DNA from: Epiperipatus broadwayi
Taxonomy: Eukaryota > Onychophora > Udeonychophora > Euonychophora > Peripatidae
Reading direction: 5' to 3'
DNA length: 64,000 nt
NCBI GenBank assembly: GCA_028023455.1
Contig: JAQFVV010012574.1
Location: 122,001 to 186,000 of the forward strand
The position numbers and the translations under genes were made by a program. Below, piece by piece: positions 24,690-37,186 of the stretch (its first letter is position 1; the number at the start of each line of letters is the position of its first letter). A model generated the notes under the pieces. That model saw only the letters and a list, made by a program, of their open reading frames with translations. It did no database searches and was not told the origin of the DNA.

Positions 24690-25660
24690 GATGTTTTCAC
24701 TTTACTCCAAAGCTTATCTCATCAACTGATAACCACAAACTTACTTACTATTTGCCTCATAAAATTTCCAAAATCCTTTACTTCTCATATCTCATCACTT
24801 TATAATAAATAGCTATGGCATAGGACGACAGTATCTGCCATTACCAGGCAACTCAGCTTTCCACTGATCCAAAATGGATTAGGACTACAATCAGTGTTTT
24901 CCACATTCAGAAAAAATGCTATCACCACTATTACAAAGCACATTCCAGTACTATAATGTGCCATAAACATAGTCCCCATAACTGCCCTCCACCCTCAATA
25001 TGGATACATATCATTGCTAATATGCCAATTTCAAGACGTGTTTCATAAAATAAACCTCCAAAACCCAGGAAAGCACACCTTCTGGGATTTACACAATTTA
25101 CTATATACAAATCTGACTACTGATTCCCCATCCTCAATTCCTGGTATCAACAACAGATAACTACTCCAAAACTTTAAAAAATGGTCCCGAGAATGGAAGT
25201 TTTTTTAATTTCCTCCTTAAACTCAATCTTTACACCTTGCCCACCTCCCACTTATGATATCATAGATTATGCAATACAACCAGTTCTTTCTACAATCTAT
25301 GCCTCCATGAAAAAGAAACCCAAAATCATATATTTGACACCTGCTTAGCCCTTGCATCCACTCAGAAAATCATACTGACCACATACAAGTGGAGGGCTCC
25401 CATAATACCATATTTGGAACTTACATTGAACATGGATGTCATCCCTGCCATCCATGCAACTATATTTACTCTTTATATCTTCTGGTCTATGACATGCACC
25501 TTTTATTTTAGTAATAACACAAGATAACATCCTGATACCTTCTCAAACAAACTTGAACAACTCAGTCAGAAACTTCAAACTTGCCACCTAGACATATATT
25601 CGGCCACATGGTCACTATTGAGACATCGGTCCAATCTCTAGCTCCTCAAACATAATCAAT
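24690..25660 (+). pseudogene. 3' part of LINE ORF2 with C-terminal Cys-His motif
   Basis: Pieces in shifting frames align with the C-terminal third of the intact ORF2 at 10.35-11.35 kb: a YYLPHKISK-like stretch, KWSREWKFF (intact copy: RWSLEPKFL), then EKETQNHIFDTC (intact copy: EDETIDHIIHRC). Stops and frame changes show long decay. About 400 bp of 3' UTR follow. Confidence 0.75.
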
Positions 25661-26059
25661 TTAACTTCTAAATACAATCATTCAAATTCATTTCTCTCCA
25701 CAAGATATGATGTTCACAATGTACAGTTGGATTCACTACTAATGGACATTTTAGTTCACAAATGAATAGGAAACAATGGTATTGGTTTCACCAGACCCAC
25801 TATTCTCAGTTACAAGACACCAGCCATCTAGATCAAGAACTATAATAAATTGGCTGGAATAATTTGAAAGAAAAAAAAAGATAATAATACATATGTAACT
25901 CCCATTATCAATTATCCTTTATTTCTGTATACATGTAATAAATCTGTAACCTTGTATACCTAGGTATATGTTTGAATTGCAATTCAATGCTGACTATCAT
26001 TTGCACCTTACTGATGTGATCTTGTTTTTTTGCTCAATAAAGTTTTATTTGAAACGTCA

Positions 26060-27190
26060 TCATCATCAACATCATCATAATTAATAATAAATATGATTAG
26101 TTGCTTAAAAAGTTCTGATATCTTTGAGCACCCTAATAGCCAATTAAAACACAACTGAGAGTAAGTAACATTTAATTAGTTCAATTGAGATTCTTTACTT
26201 TATTTTTCTGAAAATTGAACCAGTAATCATTTTTGAGCTTACCACTTGTTTTACTGTATTAAATCACACAAGGTAACAAAGGACTATAGTCAAGCAATGA
26301 CATTCAATTATTTTCAAAAATAAGATAATCAAATATAAATTCGAGCACTAAAAGTGAGTGTTAAAATAAGGATACCTGAACTTTGACTTCCAAAGTACCA
26401 ATGTACTAAACCATGCACGACCTCATTGACGGAGTAGTTTCAATGATTAGAAGAACACCAGATAACAAACAATATAATAGTCTATTCAATATATATAAAA
26501 AGGCTAACAATATTTTAAATTAATTTCAACTATATTTCTTACTATTATTGGGCTAATTTTACAACAACCACAAAAAAAGAATTAAATCTAAAACAAACAC
26601 ATAGCTTTTTTTAAAAAAAAAACTATTAAAATATCTATTTCATGCATGGCTGTTTCTATTATTATAAAAGGTCAATTCACTGAATTGTAAATGTGTTAAA
26701 GGATTAAAAAAAAGGATTACATAACAGTTGAAGTATAAAAACTCAAAGTGAGCTAAATTTATAAGTTAAAAAATAATGATTATGACTATTTATCGATAAA
26801 TAAATTACAATCAACTTCATTTTTTAGACCGTAGTTTTATATATTTTTAAAAAAAAATAAAATTCTTAACAATTGTTTAACATAGAATGTAAATTACTTT
26901 TTATTTTTTCCCATTATATTAAAAGAAAAAAGAACTTCGCACTCAGACAGCATTTATTTATTGAAATATAACCCAAATTTATATGCACATTAAATCTTTT
27001 ACTGAAGATAGGTAGAATAACTAGGCAATGAGAAACTATGGCCAAGTAATAATATATGTCAGTAATTTGACATTGGCTTCCATTTTCTTAACTTAACTCA
27101 TTATAGCATGTTAATAAGCTTTTACATCATTAATATGCACTAATCTCTTGCATTTTTAGTACACAGTATATATTTATCAAAGGGCTTGGA
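26060..27190. other. A+T-rich non-coding stretch
   Basis: A weakly tRNA-like block on the minus strand (26,395-26,450, with a GGTTTAGTACATTGGTA A-box-like stretch) may be a SINE head. Nothing else is seen. Confidence 0.5.
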
Positions 27191-27258
27191 GGGTAGTGGA
27201 ATCACATTTGCAAGATATGCCTATGTATTTGAAGTTCGAATCCAGACTAGATAAAACA
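27187..27258 (+). mobile_element. tRNA-like SINE head
   Basis: AGGGTAGTGGAATCAC resembles an A box, and AGTTCGAATCC at 27,233-27,243 is a near-perfect B box at tRNA-like spacing. It does not fold into a good cloverleaf, so it is taken as a SINE relic. Confidence 0.5.
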
Positions 27259-27631
27259 TTACAATCATTCAGATCTATGACTTTTTTTTTTGATTAAAAG
27301 CCCATTGCAAACATAACTAATCATCTAATAATGGTAAGTAAATGAGGTATCCAAATTTTCTGAGTTAGAGAGTAAAATAAAGTTTAAAACCACTTAAAAG
27401 TCTAGTAAGTAGTCTTTTTATACTATTCCTTTATAAAATTGTTGGAAAGGTTCATTTTACAATGGGCTATTTGCATACTGTTTTGTCAGTTATCTTATTA
27501 CAAGTTACAGATTTTATGCTTAAAGACTTAGCTTAATGAAAGTAATAACTTTATGAAAATTGCTTTGAATAGGATTAATGTTTTAGCAAAAGTAACAAAT
27601 TACCATTACATTATGCAATTGTATTTACAAA

Positions 27632-27730
27632 TTGGACTATTTCCATAATCTAATATAAGTATTAAATAACTTTAGAAAAATTTAACTTTATTTAAATATT
27701 ACAAATACATTCAACTGTTAGTAATAGTCC
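27632..27730 (-). mobile_element. SINE family A tail fragment
   Basis: Reverse complement runs from TTACTAACAGTTGAATG to ATTATGGAAATAGTCC, matching the tails at 45.9 and 46.2 kb. Confidence 0.6.
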
Positions 27731-27737
27731 AATAGAT

Positions 27738-28258
27738 CAGTGGTCTTCAACTTTTTCACACCTGTGGACTGATAAAAGTAAGGATAAGGTTCCGCGGACC
27801 AGCAAAAATAAGGATAAGATTTCGCAGACTGGCAGAAGTCTATAGATAAATTTTCTTAAAGATAAGCATAATTGTTATAACTGATCAAAACAACAATGTT
27901 AAATATATAAGATAAAGTTTTATATATATATGGAGTTTATATAATAAAAAAACTTTTTTAAAATTTTTTTAGAAAAGTAATAAAAAATTTAATTCTACCC
28001 CCATAAACATCTGTGATAACTAGAAAAACAAATTAATTTATGAATGATTGATTAGATTTTGTTTTCGTTCTGTTTTCTTTTTTTTTTAATTGGGTAAAAA
28101 TGAGATGAAAAAATAAATAAAAATTGGCTATATTAATTAAAAGTTTAAACTCTTATTATTTACTATTACAAACTTTTTACTGCCTGTCTAGCACGCAGAC
28201 CTGCAGAAAAGTTCCGCGGCCCGGCACCAGGCCGCTGACCAAGGGTTGAAGAACTCTG
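27738..28258. mobile_element. hAT-type MITE, 521 bp
   Basis: Terminal inverted repeats begin CAGTGGTCTTCAAC on the left and, read inward from the right, CAGAGTTCTTCAACCCTTGG. The 8-bp direct repeat CAATAGAT at 27,730-27,737 and 28,259-28,266 is a perfect target-site duplication of the length made by hAT transposases. No protein is encoded, so it depends on a transposase from elsewhere. Inside, GC-rich blocks near both ends (TTCCGCGG) contrast with an A+T-rich middle. Confidence 0.92.
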
Positions 28259-28269
28259 CAATAGATAAT

Positions 28270-28595
28270 TACAACTAAAATACCATCATCACAAACCTTC
28301 AGGAAGGCGATTACTATTATTATTTTTTAGACTTTTCAACTAAACAAAAAGGACAATATATATAAAGTTTGCCAATCATATCTACAATTAAAAAAAAAAA
28401 TTAAATTAATACTTGCTGATGTATTGTAATGCATTTTAATGATAGATTTAAATATTTGTAGGCTTATTTATAATATCGTCAAAGGACATAGTAATTTTTC
28501 CAAATTAAAATAAAAGTCATAAATTATCCTTAATATAAAAAAAATGAAATTATATGTTTAATACTGGGGAAAAAAAAGTATTGAAAATGTTTGTT
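28270..28595. other. A+T-rich non-coding stretch
   Basis: No feature recognised. Confidence 0.6.
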
Positions 28596-28597
28596 AG

Positions 28598-28694
28598 TTA
28601 CATATATATCAAAGCGTTCACCCTGAAGCAAATCCCGGGCCAGCTGCTGTGAAGGCAGCTATGCTAACAGCTAGGCCACCAATTCTCGAACAAT
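28598..28694 (-). mobile_element. tRNA-derived SINE (family C), diverged copy
   Basis: On the minus strand GGTGGCCTAGCTGTTAGCA is the tRNA-like A-box region, followed by an anticodon-like arm (GCTGCCTTCACAGCAGC) and CCGGGATTTG. A 9-bp repeat TGTTTGTTA flanks it (28,589-28,597 and 28,695-28,703), a possible target-site duplication. Confidence 0.6.
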
Positions 28695-28704
28695 TGTTTG
28701 TTAT

Positions 28705-31015
28705 TTAAAAAGGACAAATTAGCAATTATAAAATAGGAAACAATTAATAGAAATTTGCACAGGGATTGCTTGTGTTTTTTAAACTGCTAAAATTACATTT
28801 ACACAATATCATAAGTATTTAATGAAATGACTGAAAAATAATTAAATTGATGAATATAGAATTTGAATAAAGAGAATATTTTGATAGACAATACATGAAT
28901 GCATTAGAAAGCATAATTTTACATGAAGACTTTTTAGGACTCTGTAAAACCAATATTATTTAATGTATGGATTTTTATTTAAACAGTTTAACTCTTAATA
29001 AAATATCATAAACTTTTAGATATTCCAATCAGAATATAGATTCATTGACATCTTCCAATTCTTCGATTGTAAACATAGATTTTTGAAGTCACTAGTTATG
29101 TTTTATATTTTACATTTGTCCACATGTACAGAAATAAGTGACTATTAAATTTCATTTTTGGATCAATTAATGGAACAGTCATGAATTGCCATGAATCTGT
29201 TGATAAGACTCCAGTAATGACTAGAAAAATCAGATCAATCTGGCTTTATATAGTTAGATCTAAAAAAGAAATTTGTTCAAAAATTCATTTTTTATACTAT
29301 AATTCTTTGATTTGTGCAAAATAATTCTTGGTTGAATACCCAGAAAAGCTGATTTTGTTTTGAGATGAGATTCTTTCCTGAATGTTCAGCCAAGAATCAT
29401 TTCAAATAAGCCAATAAATTGGGACATAAAAAGAAACTTCTTATGAGATTTTAAACAAATTTTATTTCAGTCCAATTTGCAAAGCCAGCTTCATTTGATA
29501 TTCTTAATCATTAATATAGTCTCATTAGCATATTCAAAACAATCCATATTCATTGTGCTCATCTTTAAGTATTTGCTGATTATATAGAATCAAAAATTGA
29601 GGTAAACTTAAAACACTTAAGAATAAAAATGTTACTTCTGAAAGCATTTATTCTATGAAGATTTTAACAAAAAAATATTTAAAGAGTAACAAGAAAGAGA
29701 TAATTGTATACATTCAGAAATCAGTATAAAACTAAAAATAATGCACATCATAGCTTGTTTTGGGCTTGGCAGAATTGTTACAACATTAATTAAATTTTAA
29801 TTTTCTAATTTTCAATACAAACAAATAATAAACTGTAGATGTATACTTTACGTTTGCCTAAATATGATAATATAAATCGTGCTATCACACTTACGACGTA
29901 AAGCTGTAACAACAAATAGAAAAATAAATTAAATGGCTGGGCGCTTTCAAGAAGATGTACTTCTCATAATCATAGCCAGTTATGATTTGTTATTATAATA
30001 CAAACAAATGTATCATCAGCAATTTTTATCACAAGAAAAATGAAAATGAGTAGAATTATGTACTTATTTTTCAAGGCAAAACTGAGATGATCAAAACCAC
30101 ATATGTATACATACAAAATTGAGTGCAGATTAATGTGTACTCATATATAAATGTGCATTTTTTTTTTAATTTATTATTTTTACAATATTGTATGTTGCTG
30201 ATTATTTTCTCAATGATAAGTACAATTTTGGAGTTACATTATAGTTATATACATACTATATATATATATAAAATACATATTTTGCGGGTTCATCCGTGTA
30301 TTTATACCCGTGCAAATCTTCGTTTTAACATATATATATATAAATGACTATCATATATGGGTCTTAAAAATATATTTTCAGTTTACTACTAGCCATAAAA
30401 TTTCAGTATTCTTGACAAAGCTTGGAACAAGTTGATATATAGAAAGAGAATTACTGCAAATATAAATAAATCAATTTAGAAAAATCACCTTTAATATATA
30501 TATGTTGAATTACATATTTTCATGGCTTTTAAATTGACAAAGAATAAAAATAAAGAGATTATATTTGTGTAAACTGAGATAATTTTATCTTTTGATGTTG
30601 CCAGAAAATCAACAATTACTAATTGATACTCAAAATAATATATAACATTTGATCACAACCAATGATAGTTTATCATTGTTTATTGCCAAACACTTTTAGC
30701 ACAATACATTCTAAGTCTATAAATTACATCATTAATAAATCAGAGAAAAAAGCAAAGTATGATCTTGTTTTCCAACTACAATTGGAAAATCATGAAAATA
30801 ATTTTAAATATAAATATAGATTAATATAATGTTATAAAAACCATAAGAAAGATAACAAGGAAATGAGTAAAATTTAAAACAAAATTCTAGTTACTTTTGC
30901 TGTTTTAAGCATAGTAAGATAAAAATTAGTAGCTTGATATGAAAAATTTAATGATAGATTCTGATTAATATTACCAAAATAATATTGCAAAAGAAAAGTC
31001 ATCACTGATACACTC
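28705..31015. other. A+T-rich non-coding stretch
   Basis: It includes a small imperfect hairpin at 29,318-29,400 (ATTCTTGGTTGAA with TTCAGCCAAGAAT) and a short GC-richer patch at 30,283-30,325. No gene is seen. Confidence 0.55.
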
Positions 31016-31021
31016 TGCATT

Positions 31022-31140
31022 GTTGGGTGCAATGGTATAGTGGCAGATAATGATGCTCAAATCATTCATAAATCATGGCTTCAATTGTGACTTCTGGTGA
31101 TCAAACATTTTAAAACTCCTAAGCAATAATGTTGTAATTC
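31022..31140 (+). mobile_element. tRNA-derived SINE (family B)
   Basis: Head GGTGCAATGGTATAGTGGCA, tail AAAACTCCTAAGCAATAATG. The tail matches the minus-strand tails at 17.4 kb. Confidence 0.6.
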
Positions 31141-31571
31141 TATGTATGAACGATATAATATTTCAGAAAAAAATTGCCTAAATTATTTTGACTGATTTTT
31201 TTTTCAGATATCACATAGTCAGTCTGCCACCTTGCATAAAATAACCTTAAAAAAGATAGCTAATAATAAGATCAAAATATCTGGCATGTACTTCATTAGA
31301 TTTTAATGTTAACATGAAGATAGTAGTAATAAGACATAAAAAAGATAAGGTAAAAATAGAAAAAAGACAGTAAATAGACTCAATTTATGAAAAATTATGA
31401 AAGAAAAAAGGAAAAATTAAAATTTCCATATAAAATATATATTGGATTATTTTTCTTTTTTGATATTAATTTTCAATGCTTTTTGTATTATTTTCAATTT
31501 TTGAGCATATTTGTATCTATATGTAGCTGAGAATGTACAGAACACATGATTAATTCATTATAAATTTAATT

Positions 31572-32192
31572 CACAGAGGCTAAACTCTCCATACAGTAGC
31601 ATCACTCAGTGCAAGCCAGAGTAATCAATGGATGCAAGAAGGTTTGTGAACAAAAACTCTATTTAGTGTGTAGTCATCTAATACCTCCAGACTAGTTTCT
31701 AGCTTGTGGCTTTCATCAGTGAGGAGCCTTGGATCTAAGAGCACCACCTAGATCTTAGGATCTAATGCAACCCTCCAGAAGCTACCTTTTATCTTATTAG
31801 CTAACTATAAAGCTTTGAGTCCAAAATAAAAACATAATAATGTGGTTATTAAATTACCAAAGATACCAAAAAATATGGATGCTGAACTATGTTCAGATCT
31901 ATATGACTATACAAGCTAATGAGCTTGAATTGAAAACATTACTGCTTTTATTTTGGACTCAGAGCTATATATATAGTTAGTTAATTACATAAAAGGTGGC
32001 TGCTGGAGGGTTGCATTAAATTATAAGATCTAGGTGCAGTGCCCTCAAGTGCAAAGCTCCTCACTGATGTAAGCTATGAGCTAGAAACTAGTCTGAGGAT
32101 ATTGGATGAGTAGGCATTAAATAAAGATTTTACGTACAAATATTCTTGCATTCACTGAGTGGTATTACTGTATGGACAGTTTAGCCTCTGTG
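31572..32192. mobile_element. Long inverted-repeat (foldback/MITE-like) element, copy 1
   Basis: Arms of about 250 bp (31,572-31,835 and 31,943-32,192) are inverted copies around a 107-bp spacer. The ends read CACAGAGGCTAAACT and AGTTTAGCCTCTGTG. The arms carry shared blocks such as AGATCTAGGTGCAGTG and GGATATTGGATGAGTAGGCA. Further copies lie at 39.24, 53.79 and 57.04 kb. There is no coding sequence. Confidence 0.8.
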
Positions 32193-32199
32193 TAAAGCT

Positions 32200-32555
32200 T
32201 GTGTAAGCATAAAGAATGGTGATCATATGATAAATTAATTCATATATTTTCTTAGATAAAAGGTATTTGTTGATGCTTATCTGATAGAAATATCTATATA
32301 TGTGATTAAAACCATCTTGATTAGACTTGAAAGAAACTTTAGCTAGCTTTTTTTTTGTGATATCTGAGTTTTCTGAAAACTCTTCCATCTATGTATAAAA
32401 TTATCAAAGTACATGATAGTAATCTAGTAAAATAATTTTATAGAAAAAAATTAAAAATATAGCTAATATTTATGTATATATATTTTTGTCTAATTTTTTT
32501 GTCTTATTTATAAAAAAACATTAAAAAATATTTGTAATAAATAACATAACTACTT
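32200..32555. other. A+T-rich non-coding stretch
   Basis: The first 50 bases still match the outer flank of the inverted-repeat family (TGTAAGCATAAAGAATGGTG). Nothing else is seen. Confidence 0.5.
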
Positions 32556-32559
32556 ACAA

Positions 32560-32640
32560 GTGTCAAATTAACTCAACCCACATCTTTGACACCACCCACT
32601 TTAGATAAATACAGTAATGATTATTACTAATCATTTAATA
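32560..32640. repeat. Dispersed module upstream of hammerhead C
   Basis: GTGTCAAATTAACTCAACCC followed by CACCACCCACTTTAGATAAA. It is in the opposite orientation to its ribozyme compared with copies A and B. Confidence 0.55.
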
Positions 32641-32718
32641 AACTAGAGATTAATTAAAAATGTAATTATTTAATGTAGATGAATATTTTTCATATAATAG
32701 AGATATATATGAGAGATG

Positions 32719-32774
32719 ATGACCTGGCCACCTGATGAGTGCTGTTTCAGCACGAAATGAATCTTGCAGGTCAT
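32719..32774 (+). ncRNA. Type I hammerhead ribozyme (copy C)
   Basis: The core is complete: CTGATGA at 32,732-32,738 and GAAA at 32,754-32,757. Stem II is a perfect 6-bp helix, GTGCTG with CAGCAC, and a TTT loop. Stem I outer helix is 7 bp, ATGACCT (32,719-32,725) with AGGTCAT (32,768-32,774); the inner helix is weakened to two pairs. Stem III is only AT with AT (32,757-32,758 with 32,761-32,762). The predicted triplet ATC ends at 32,763. The weak inner stem I lowers the expected activity. Confidence 0.82.
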
Positions 32775-32779
32775 TTGTC

Positions 32780-33188
32780 TTTTATTTTTATCTCTACTTA
32801 TATAAATTTAAAAAAATATGTTGTAGTCTTGAGGTTATTCTATTTATAAATATATACAATAATAAATATATACAATAATAATTTACATATATTTTGCATA
32901 TCACCATTATCTCTTTGTTCTGCCCGACTCAGTATTGCTATGAATATGAGGCAACCCGCCTCGAAAGCGCTAAGCTTTTAATATTTTGCATTCTTTATAG
33001 CTTCTCTTTCAAGGGCTTCATAATATTTTGCACTCTTTATAGCTTCTCTTTCATGCGCTTCATAGCTTTTAATTTTATTTTACAATAATAAACTTTAAAT
33101 AAATCTTTAATGTAACTAAAAGCTATAGTATCATATATCAGAAGTTTCTATAGAATTGTTTCTACAAGAGTTTAGTTCATTTTTTTAT
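32780..33188. other. Non-coding stretch with a small tandem repeat
   Basis: A 46-bp unit is duplicated in tandem at about 32,977-33,022 and 33,023-33,068 (TTTATAGCTTCTCTTTCA in both copies). No gene is seen. Confidence 0.6.
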
Positions 33189-33197
33189 AGTATAGTT

Positions 33198-36100
33198 CAG
33201 AGGTCCCCAAACTTTTTCGTTCTAGATCTCCTGCCAGCCTAATATTAAATTTTTCAAAACTTTATAACATCAAATATGTTTTCCACAGCTGACATAGTGC
33301 TGTTCACGTTGATAGGACTTTGTAAAAGAAACCGAACTTAAATTTTTTATTCAGACCGTTATTAAAACAAATTAAAAATCTTATTTTTATGTGAAATAAA
33401 AGAAAATTAAATGTTAATAGCTCAAAATAAAAAAATGCTAAATTAAAATTCTCTTTAAAATTTAGCGCAAAACTGTAAATATTTGGATTTTGGATTAAAA
33501 TCAGAATTTAGTAACAAAACCATGAAATAAAACTAAAAGTTCAAAACTAAAAATACAATAATTAATGATGTTAATGGGAGGGATGAACTCAATGCTCGGA
33601 CAGCAATTGCTTAATATTTGGAGTCAAATGACTGAGGTATAGTCTTAAATCTCCTCATTCAGTTATTTGCATACGATTTCTTTTTTTTTTTGTCAGCACA
33701 TTAATTACTAAGCTAAAACCCCTTTGCACGAGATGTGAAAATGAAAAACTATCAAAAATATTTTTGTAATACTCCATAATGCAGTATAAATAACAACTAC
33801 ATTTTTTAAAATCCAGAAGTGCTGATACTTAAGTTCTTCATTAATGTTTATTTCGATGAGTTCTTCTTGTAGTGCGATATCTGATTCTTGAATTGCATCA
33901 TATGAACCAATAACCTAGTGTAGTATTTCCATAGTTAAAACATCATCAAATCTGGTTTTAAAGTCTGAGTGGAGGGCATTTAAATGTTGATCATATGCCA
34001 AAATGTAATCATCCTAAATGTTTGTCAATGATAAGATGTAGAACTGCAGAAATTCAAGTCTTCCAATGTTTTGTTTGAATAGGTTAATTCTGGCAAGAAA
34101 ATCTGAAATTATGGATATATGTTTTTATTAAATTCAGACTATCTCCTTGTAACTGCAAGTTAACCTCATTAAATTTAGCAAATAAATCAGTTAAATAAGC
34201 AATTCCATTTTATTAAATTTTCTTTCAAAATGGGATCATTATCATCCAAAAAATCTAAAATGGGTTCAAAAAATGAATGAAAAAAAAAAACCTTTCCAAA
34301 TATAAGACTTTTGAGAGCCAGCATACTTCAGTGAGAAGAAGTAATTGATGAAAGTCATCATCATTTTCTTCACACAACTGCTCAAACAACCTAGAATTTA
34401 ACTCATTACTACGAATCTTGTTTACTGCTAATATGAGGAATTGGAGAGATTGATGCAATCTGGCACTTAGATTTTTTAACTATTAAATGTTGTAAGTGAA
34501 TAACACAGTGAATTGCAAATATACCAGGTACTTTTTGTTTTAAATATCTTAAAAAAACTGTAATAGTGACCAAACATGGCTGGTACTCCATCTGCTGTTA
34601 TCAATATTATATTTATTAAGAGGATTGCTTTTTCCATGAAATAACATTTTAAAACATTAATTATCAATTCAACTTTAGTAGCTGTTGTCAACATTTTCAT
34701 AAAAAGCAATTCTTGATGGATTTCTTGGTCCATAACAAAATAAGCATATGCCACTAATAATGTGTCATTACCAGTTAAAGTTGACTTGTTGACTTGAAGG
34801 GAAAAACGGTTTTGTTTTTAGATAATTACACAATAAGCTTTCCACATCCTGACTCACTCCATCAATACATCTTTGAACTGTGTTGTCACTCAAAGGAATT
34901 TTTATGAGTATGTCATATGCAGGCTTATGTAGAACAGTTTTTAAAACATCATCAACAGCTGGCAAAATCAGCTGTTCTCCAATAGTATGAGGCTTTCCTG
35001 ATTTTGCTATGAGTAATAAAATATTGTAAGATACCAGAAAACCATCATCATCTCTTTTTGTCATTGAAGCAAACATGCTATCTAGTGTGTTTCTCTTCTG
35101 AAGTTTTTCTTTCAGTGTTTTAAAGTATATCAAATGTTTACCTATTTAATGAGAATACAAACTTCTCAGATCCATCAGTTTAGATGGTTACATAGCATCA
35201 TTTCTTAAAACTTTGTTGCACAAAAGACATTTGGACAAATGCTTGTCTGACAGTGATGGAATAAAGCCAAAGCTTCAAATAATCAATGCTATACTGCCTA
35301 CATTTTTTTAAGCTTCTGCCATGTTGAGTAGAAGATATCTAACAACAAAAAACAAGCTATTTAAATCTCATAAGAAAAACATTTAAAATTAATTGACTGG
35401 AATAGGACTCTTTTGAGGAACTTACATTAAAACTAAATATAATAAAAACTGAAAAAGTATCCAAACAATTCTTACTCATTTAACACAAAATCTTTAAAAA
35501 AAACACATACACAAACAAAAACAAATCTTAAAAAGTAAGAAATAATTATTTTTTTACTATACCTGAAACATTGACTATTTCTTTGTTTGAATATTTAATT
35601 TTTTGTTCAAGCATGCAAATAGAGTTTTTGGCTATATGTTTTAGCAGATATTATCTTCATTTGAAATATTTAACTAAAAAATGTGGCCAAGATCACAATC
35701 TGGAAAACTAACTAAAAGTTTGTACTTCTTTCTTTAGATACTCCTAAACAAGATGTTTTTGATTCACTTTGATTTGCATCCATATTTTGCACTAAATAAA
35801 GTTAATATTTTTCAACCACTTTTTTTCTCAAAATTCAGAATAGAAGTAATCAATGTTTGATTCTAACACTCCTATTTATAATTGCCTAATTTAACATGTC
35901 TGTGCAAACATTTTGGTCTGAACAAGTCTTAACAAACTTTATTCACAGGACATGGTTGCTCAATGCAATGTTGGTAAGAAAACTTATAGAAACTTATATG
36001 TAATCATAGAACACTATGAAGCAGATATCTAAATAATTTGGCATATTTTAATAATATGTGGGAAAAATTAGGTTTAAATATAAGCAAGAAATACCATGAT

Positions 36101-36424
36101 AATTTAAAAAATTATAACTTTCAATAAAAAAAAACATTGTAAAAACTTCTATTATCTTTATTTTTAGAAGCTATATTGTAATTTTTGTGATTTGCAAGAA
36201 TTATAATAACAAAATCCAAAACTTATCGTACCTATTCATATAATTAATTATTTCAAATTGAAAATATCTACTTAAAATTTTACAAAATACCTGAAATAAT
36301 GATTTCAGTGGGTGGACCTCCATTTACATATTATGGACCCCAAATATTTTTGTCACTGACACAGACCCTCTGAAAGTGGAAAACGATTCCTGGGAATCGA
36401 TATTGACCATTTTGAAAAACAATG
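33198..36424 (-). mobile_element. Decayed autonomous hAT transposon, 3.2 kb
   Basis: The left end is CAGAGGTCCCCAAACTTTTT, a standard hAT terminal repeat. The right end is strongly mutated (inverted, CATTGTTTTTCAAAAT). The 8-bp flanks GTATAGTT (33,190-33,197) and GTATAGTC (36,425-36,432) match at 7 of 8 bases and give the target-site duplication. A minus-strand ZBED-type transposase remnant lies inside at 33.6-35.3 kb. Its ends differ from those of the MITE at 27.7 kb in sequence but not in type. Confidence 0.82.
33600..35290 (-). pseudogene. hAT (ZBED5/SCAND3-like) transposase remnant
   Basis: Reading down from 35,290 on the minus strand, CLLCNKVLRNDAM is the Cys pair of a BED-type zinc finger, a DNA-binding domain. 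Then FKTLKEKLQKR and SGKPHTIGEQLILPAVDDVL, the conserved start of the RNase-H-like core. Next ITADGVPAMFGHY, VPGIFAIHCVIHLQHL, SAVNKIRSNELN-type and LLLTEVCWLSK, a well known series in ZBED5-like proteins. C-terminal dimerisation sequence continues to about 33,600. At least five frame breaks and stops make it non-functional. Its place inside hAT ends shows that it was the element's own transposase. Confidence 0.88.
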
Positions 36425-36434
36425 GTATAGTCAC

Positions 36435-36975
36435 TACTGACTTAAAGCTCTATATAGTAGCAAGTAAATTTCTATTGTTTATGTATTTAAGAAAGAAAGA
36501 GCTTTGAAGAACTTGTATTGAGATCACATAAAAATATTAGTTATATATATATATATATATATATTGATAAAATTATTTTATGTAATTACTACCATGTACT
36601 TTAATAGAAAAGTTTTTAGCAAACCCAAACATCTTTCTAAGTCTAATCACGATAATTTTAAACTACATATGCTGAATTTACTATCAAATAGTCTTAAACA
36701 CTAATATTTTCTTCATAAAAATACTTGAACACATATTGAAATAATTGTGAAACTTTTCAAGCAATCTCAGAAACACAGACACACACACCTATCATACAAG
36801 TAGATTAATAATTAGAAGAAAAAATAGGAATATCATAAAAATAACTTAAAAAAGAAAAATGATTGATAATTTTAAGATTACAACTAATTAAAGAAGACAA
36901 TTTAGTTTGATAATTTCAAGAAAAATAAAAAGAATATATTAACATATTCACAAAAACTTACATGAACACAGATTG
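36435..36975. other. A+T-rich non-coding stretch
   Basis: A short AT run at 36,544-36,564. Nothing else is seen. Confidence 0.6.
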
Positions 36976-36984
36976 TGATAATAT

Positions 36985-36986
36985 AT

Positions 36987-37075
<89 letters not shown>

Positions 37076-37076
37076 A
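36985..37076. repeat. (AT)n microsatellite
   Basis: About 45 TA units with one interruption. It stands about 110 bp upstream of hammerhead D. Confidence 0.95.
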
Positions 37077-37186
37077 AATATTAATTGAATCATGGCAAAT
37101 AAAATATTAATGCATAAAGGGAAATCAAATAAATAGATAAATAATTTTATTTGCTTATGACCACACACATGCGAAAAAGGTAGATG

